37,173 bases of DNA from Thermoleophilia bacterium. GTDB taxonomy: Bacteria > Actinomycetota > Thermoleophilia > Gaiellales > JAICJC01. This document shows positions 37,076 through 37,173 of this stretch, in pieces. The notes below the pieces were generated by a model, which worked only from the letters and a program-made list of their open reading frames with translations, was not told the origin of the DNA and ran no database searches. The stretch lies in the NCBI GenBank assembly GCA_025928655.1, contig JAICJC010000021.1:1-37173 (forward strand), read 5' to 3'. Both the position numbers and the translations under genes were made by a program. Numbering within the stretch: the stretch's first letter is position 1; every line of letters starts with the position of its first letter.

Positions 37076-37172
37076 AACCCGAGCAGCGCAAGGACGCAGG
37101 GAGGCCCGATATCGGGAATATCGGGCCGACCGAGGACACCGCGATGCGACGGGTTGCAGCCGCCGGAACCCG
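37076..37172 (+). other. structured gene-free end, possible RNA leader
   Basis: After the TPR stop (37035) no gene is seen to the window end. A 10-bp perfect hairpin, GGCCCGATAT (37103-37112) with ATATCGGGCC (37118-37127), is framed by AACCCG (37076-37081), CGGGTT (37150-37155) and again AACCCG (37167-37172). The middle CGGGTT can pair with either copy, so two exclusive folds are possible. It may be a terminator region of the TPR gene or a leader of a gene beyond the edge. Confidence 0.4.
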
Positions 37173-37173
37173 G

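Noticed and set aside
37070-37130. Similarity to a c-di-GMP-I (GEMM) riboswitch: GCGAAACC, a 12-base spacer, then GGACGCAGGGAGGCC.
   Set aside because: The conserved AAACC/GCAAAGCC core is not matched, the spacer does not form the required tetraloop stem, and the third conserved block is missing. Kept only as an unnamed structured region.

Overview
This is a very GC-rich window (roughly 70% or more, with G/C at nearly all third codon positions) that is densely coded on both strands. Many genes overlap by 4 bases (ATGA or GTGA), several starts look leaderless (TANNNT a few bases before ATG/GTG), and some promoters look like the stress-sigma type GTTT...GGGTAT. With a poxvirus-type topoisomerase IB, DUF892 ferritin-like proteins, a DUF7218-like basic protein and a split Mrp antiporter, this suggests a chromosomal segment of an actinomycete-like bacterium. 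Thermoleophilia is my guess from gene content and is not proven. I see no phage, transposase, plasmid or CRISPR genes.

Layout. 1-3435 (minus): edge of a gene starting MKAAV, a C69-type peptidase with Ser instead of Cys at position 2, a glutathione S-transferase, tRNA-Thr(GGT) and a 3-hydroxyisobutyrate-dehydrogenase-like enzyme. 3467-4359 (plus): an ArsR regulator and SRPBCC protein pair behind a sigma70 promoter with a nested palindromic operator, closed by a strong hairpin. 4384-7190 (minus): stress operon of sigma factor, Hsp20, STAS protein and class V aminotransferase. 7249-12216: a small protein, an isochorismatase-like hydrolase (minus), and a seven-gene Mrp/Mbh-type cation/proton antiporter operon in the order E-F-G-MbhD-B-C-D. 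12298-14323 (plus): a double DUF892 protein and an NAD-dependent epimerase behind a sigmaB-like promoter. 14358-16160 (minus): basic DUF7218-like protein, small acidic protein, DUF1360 membrane protein and SDR, also behind a sigmaB-like promoter.

16201-22311 (minus): a zinc alcohol/formaldehyde dehydrogenase, then a pyruvate oxidase and a D-lactate-dehydrogenase-like FAD/Fe-S enzyme that overlap and could link lactate and pyruvate oxidation to the respiratory chain. 22390-23097 (plus): DUF1275 membrane protein. 23113-25568 (minus): an arsenic operon (small Cys4 protein, ArsR, ArsM, aquaporin, ArsC) with an AT-rich promoter/operator and no Acr3 or ArsB pump in the window. 25601-26530 (plus): EamA transporter. 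26541-28154 (minus): a PolX/PHP protein whose polymerase catalytic aspartates are all gone while the PHP metal site is intact. 28201-29843 (minus): single-domain DUF892 protein and topoisomerase IB. 29960-34415: a DUF1579-like protein (minus) and three plus-strand genes (M20 peptidase, FAD/NAD(P)-binding protein, DAO-type amine oxidase). 34428-37035: an EAL/HDOD protein divergent from a TPR protein, then a structured gene-free end.

The most unusual signals are: a family of palindromes of the form GGGGNC-A-GNCCCC just after stop codons at four loci, the polymerase-dead PolX, the nested operator at the ArsR start, the archaeal-Mbh-like order of the antiporter genes with one subunit lacking a canonical start, and a possible switch-like RNA at the right edge.
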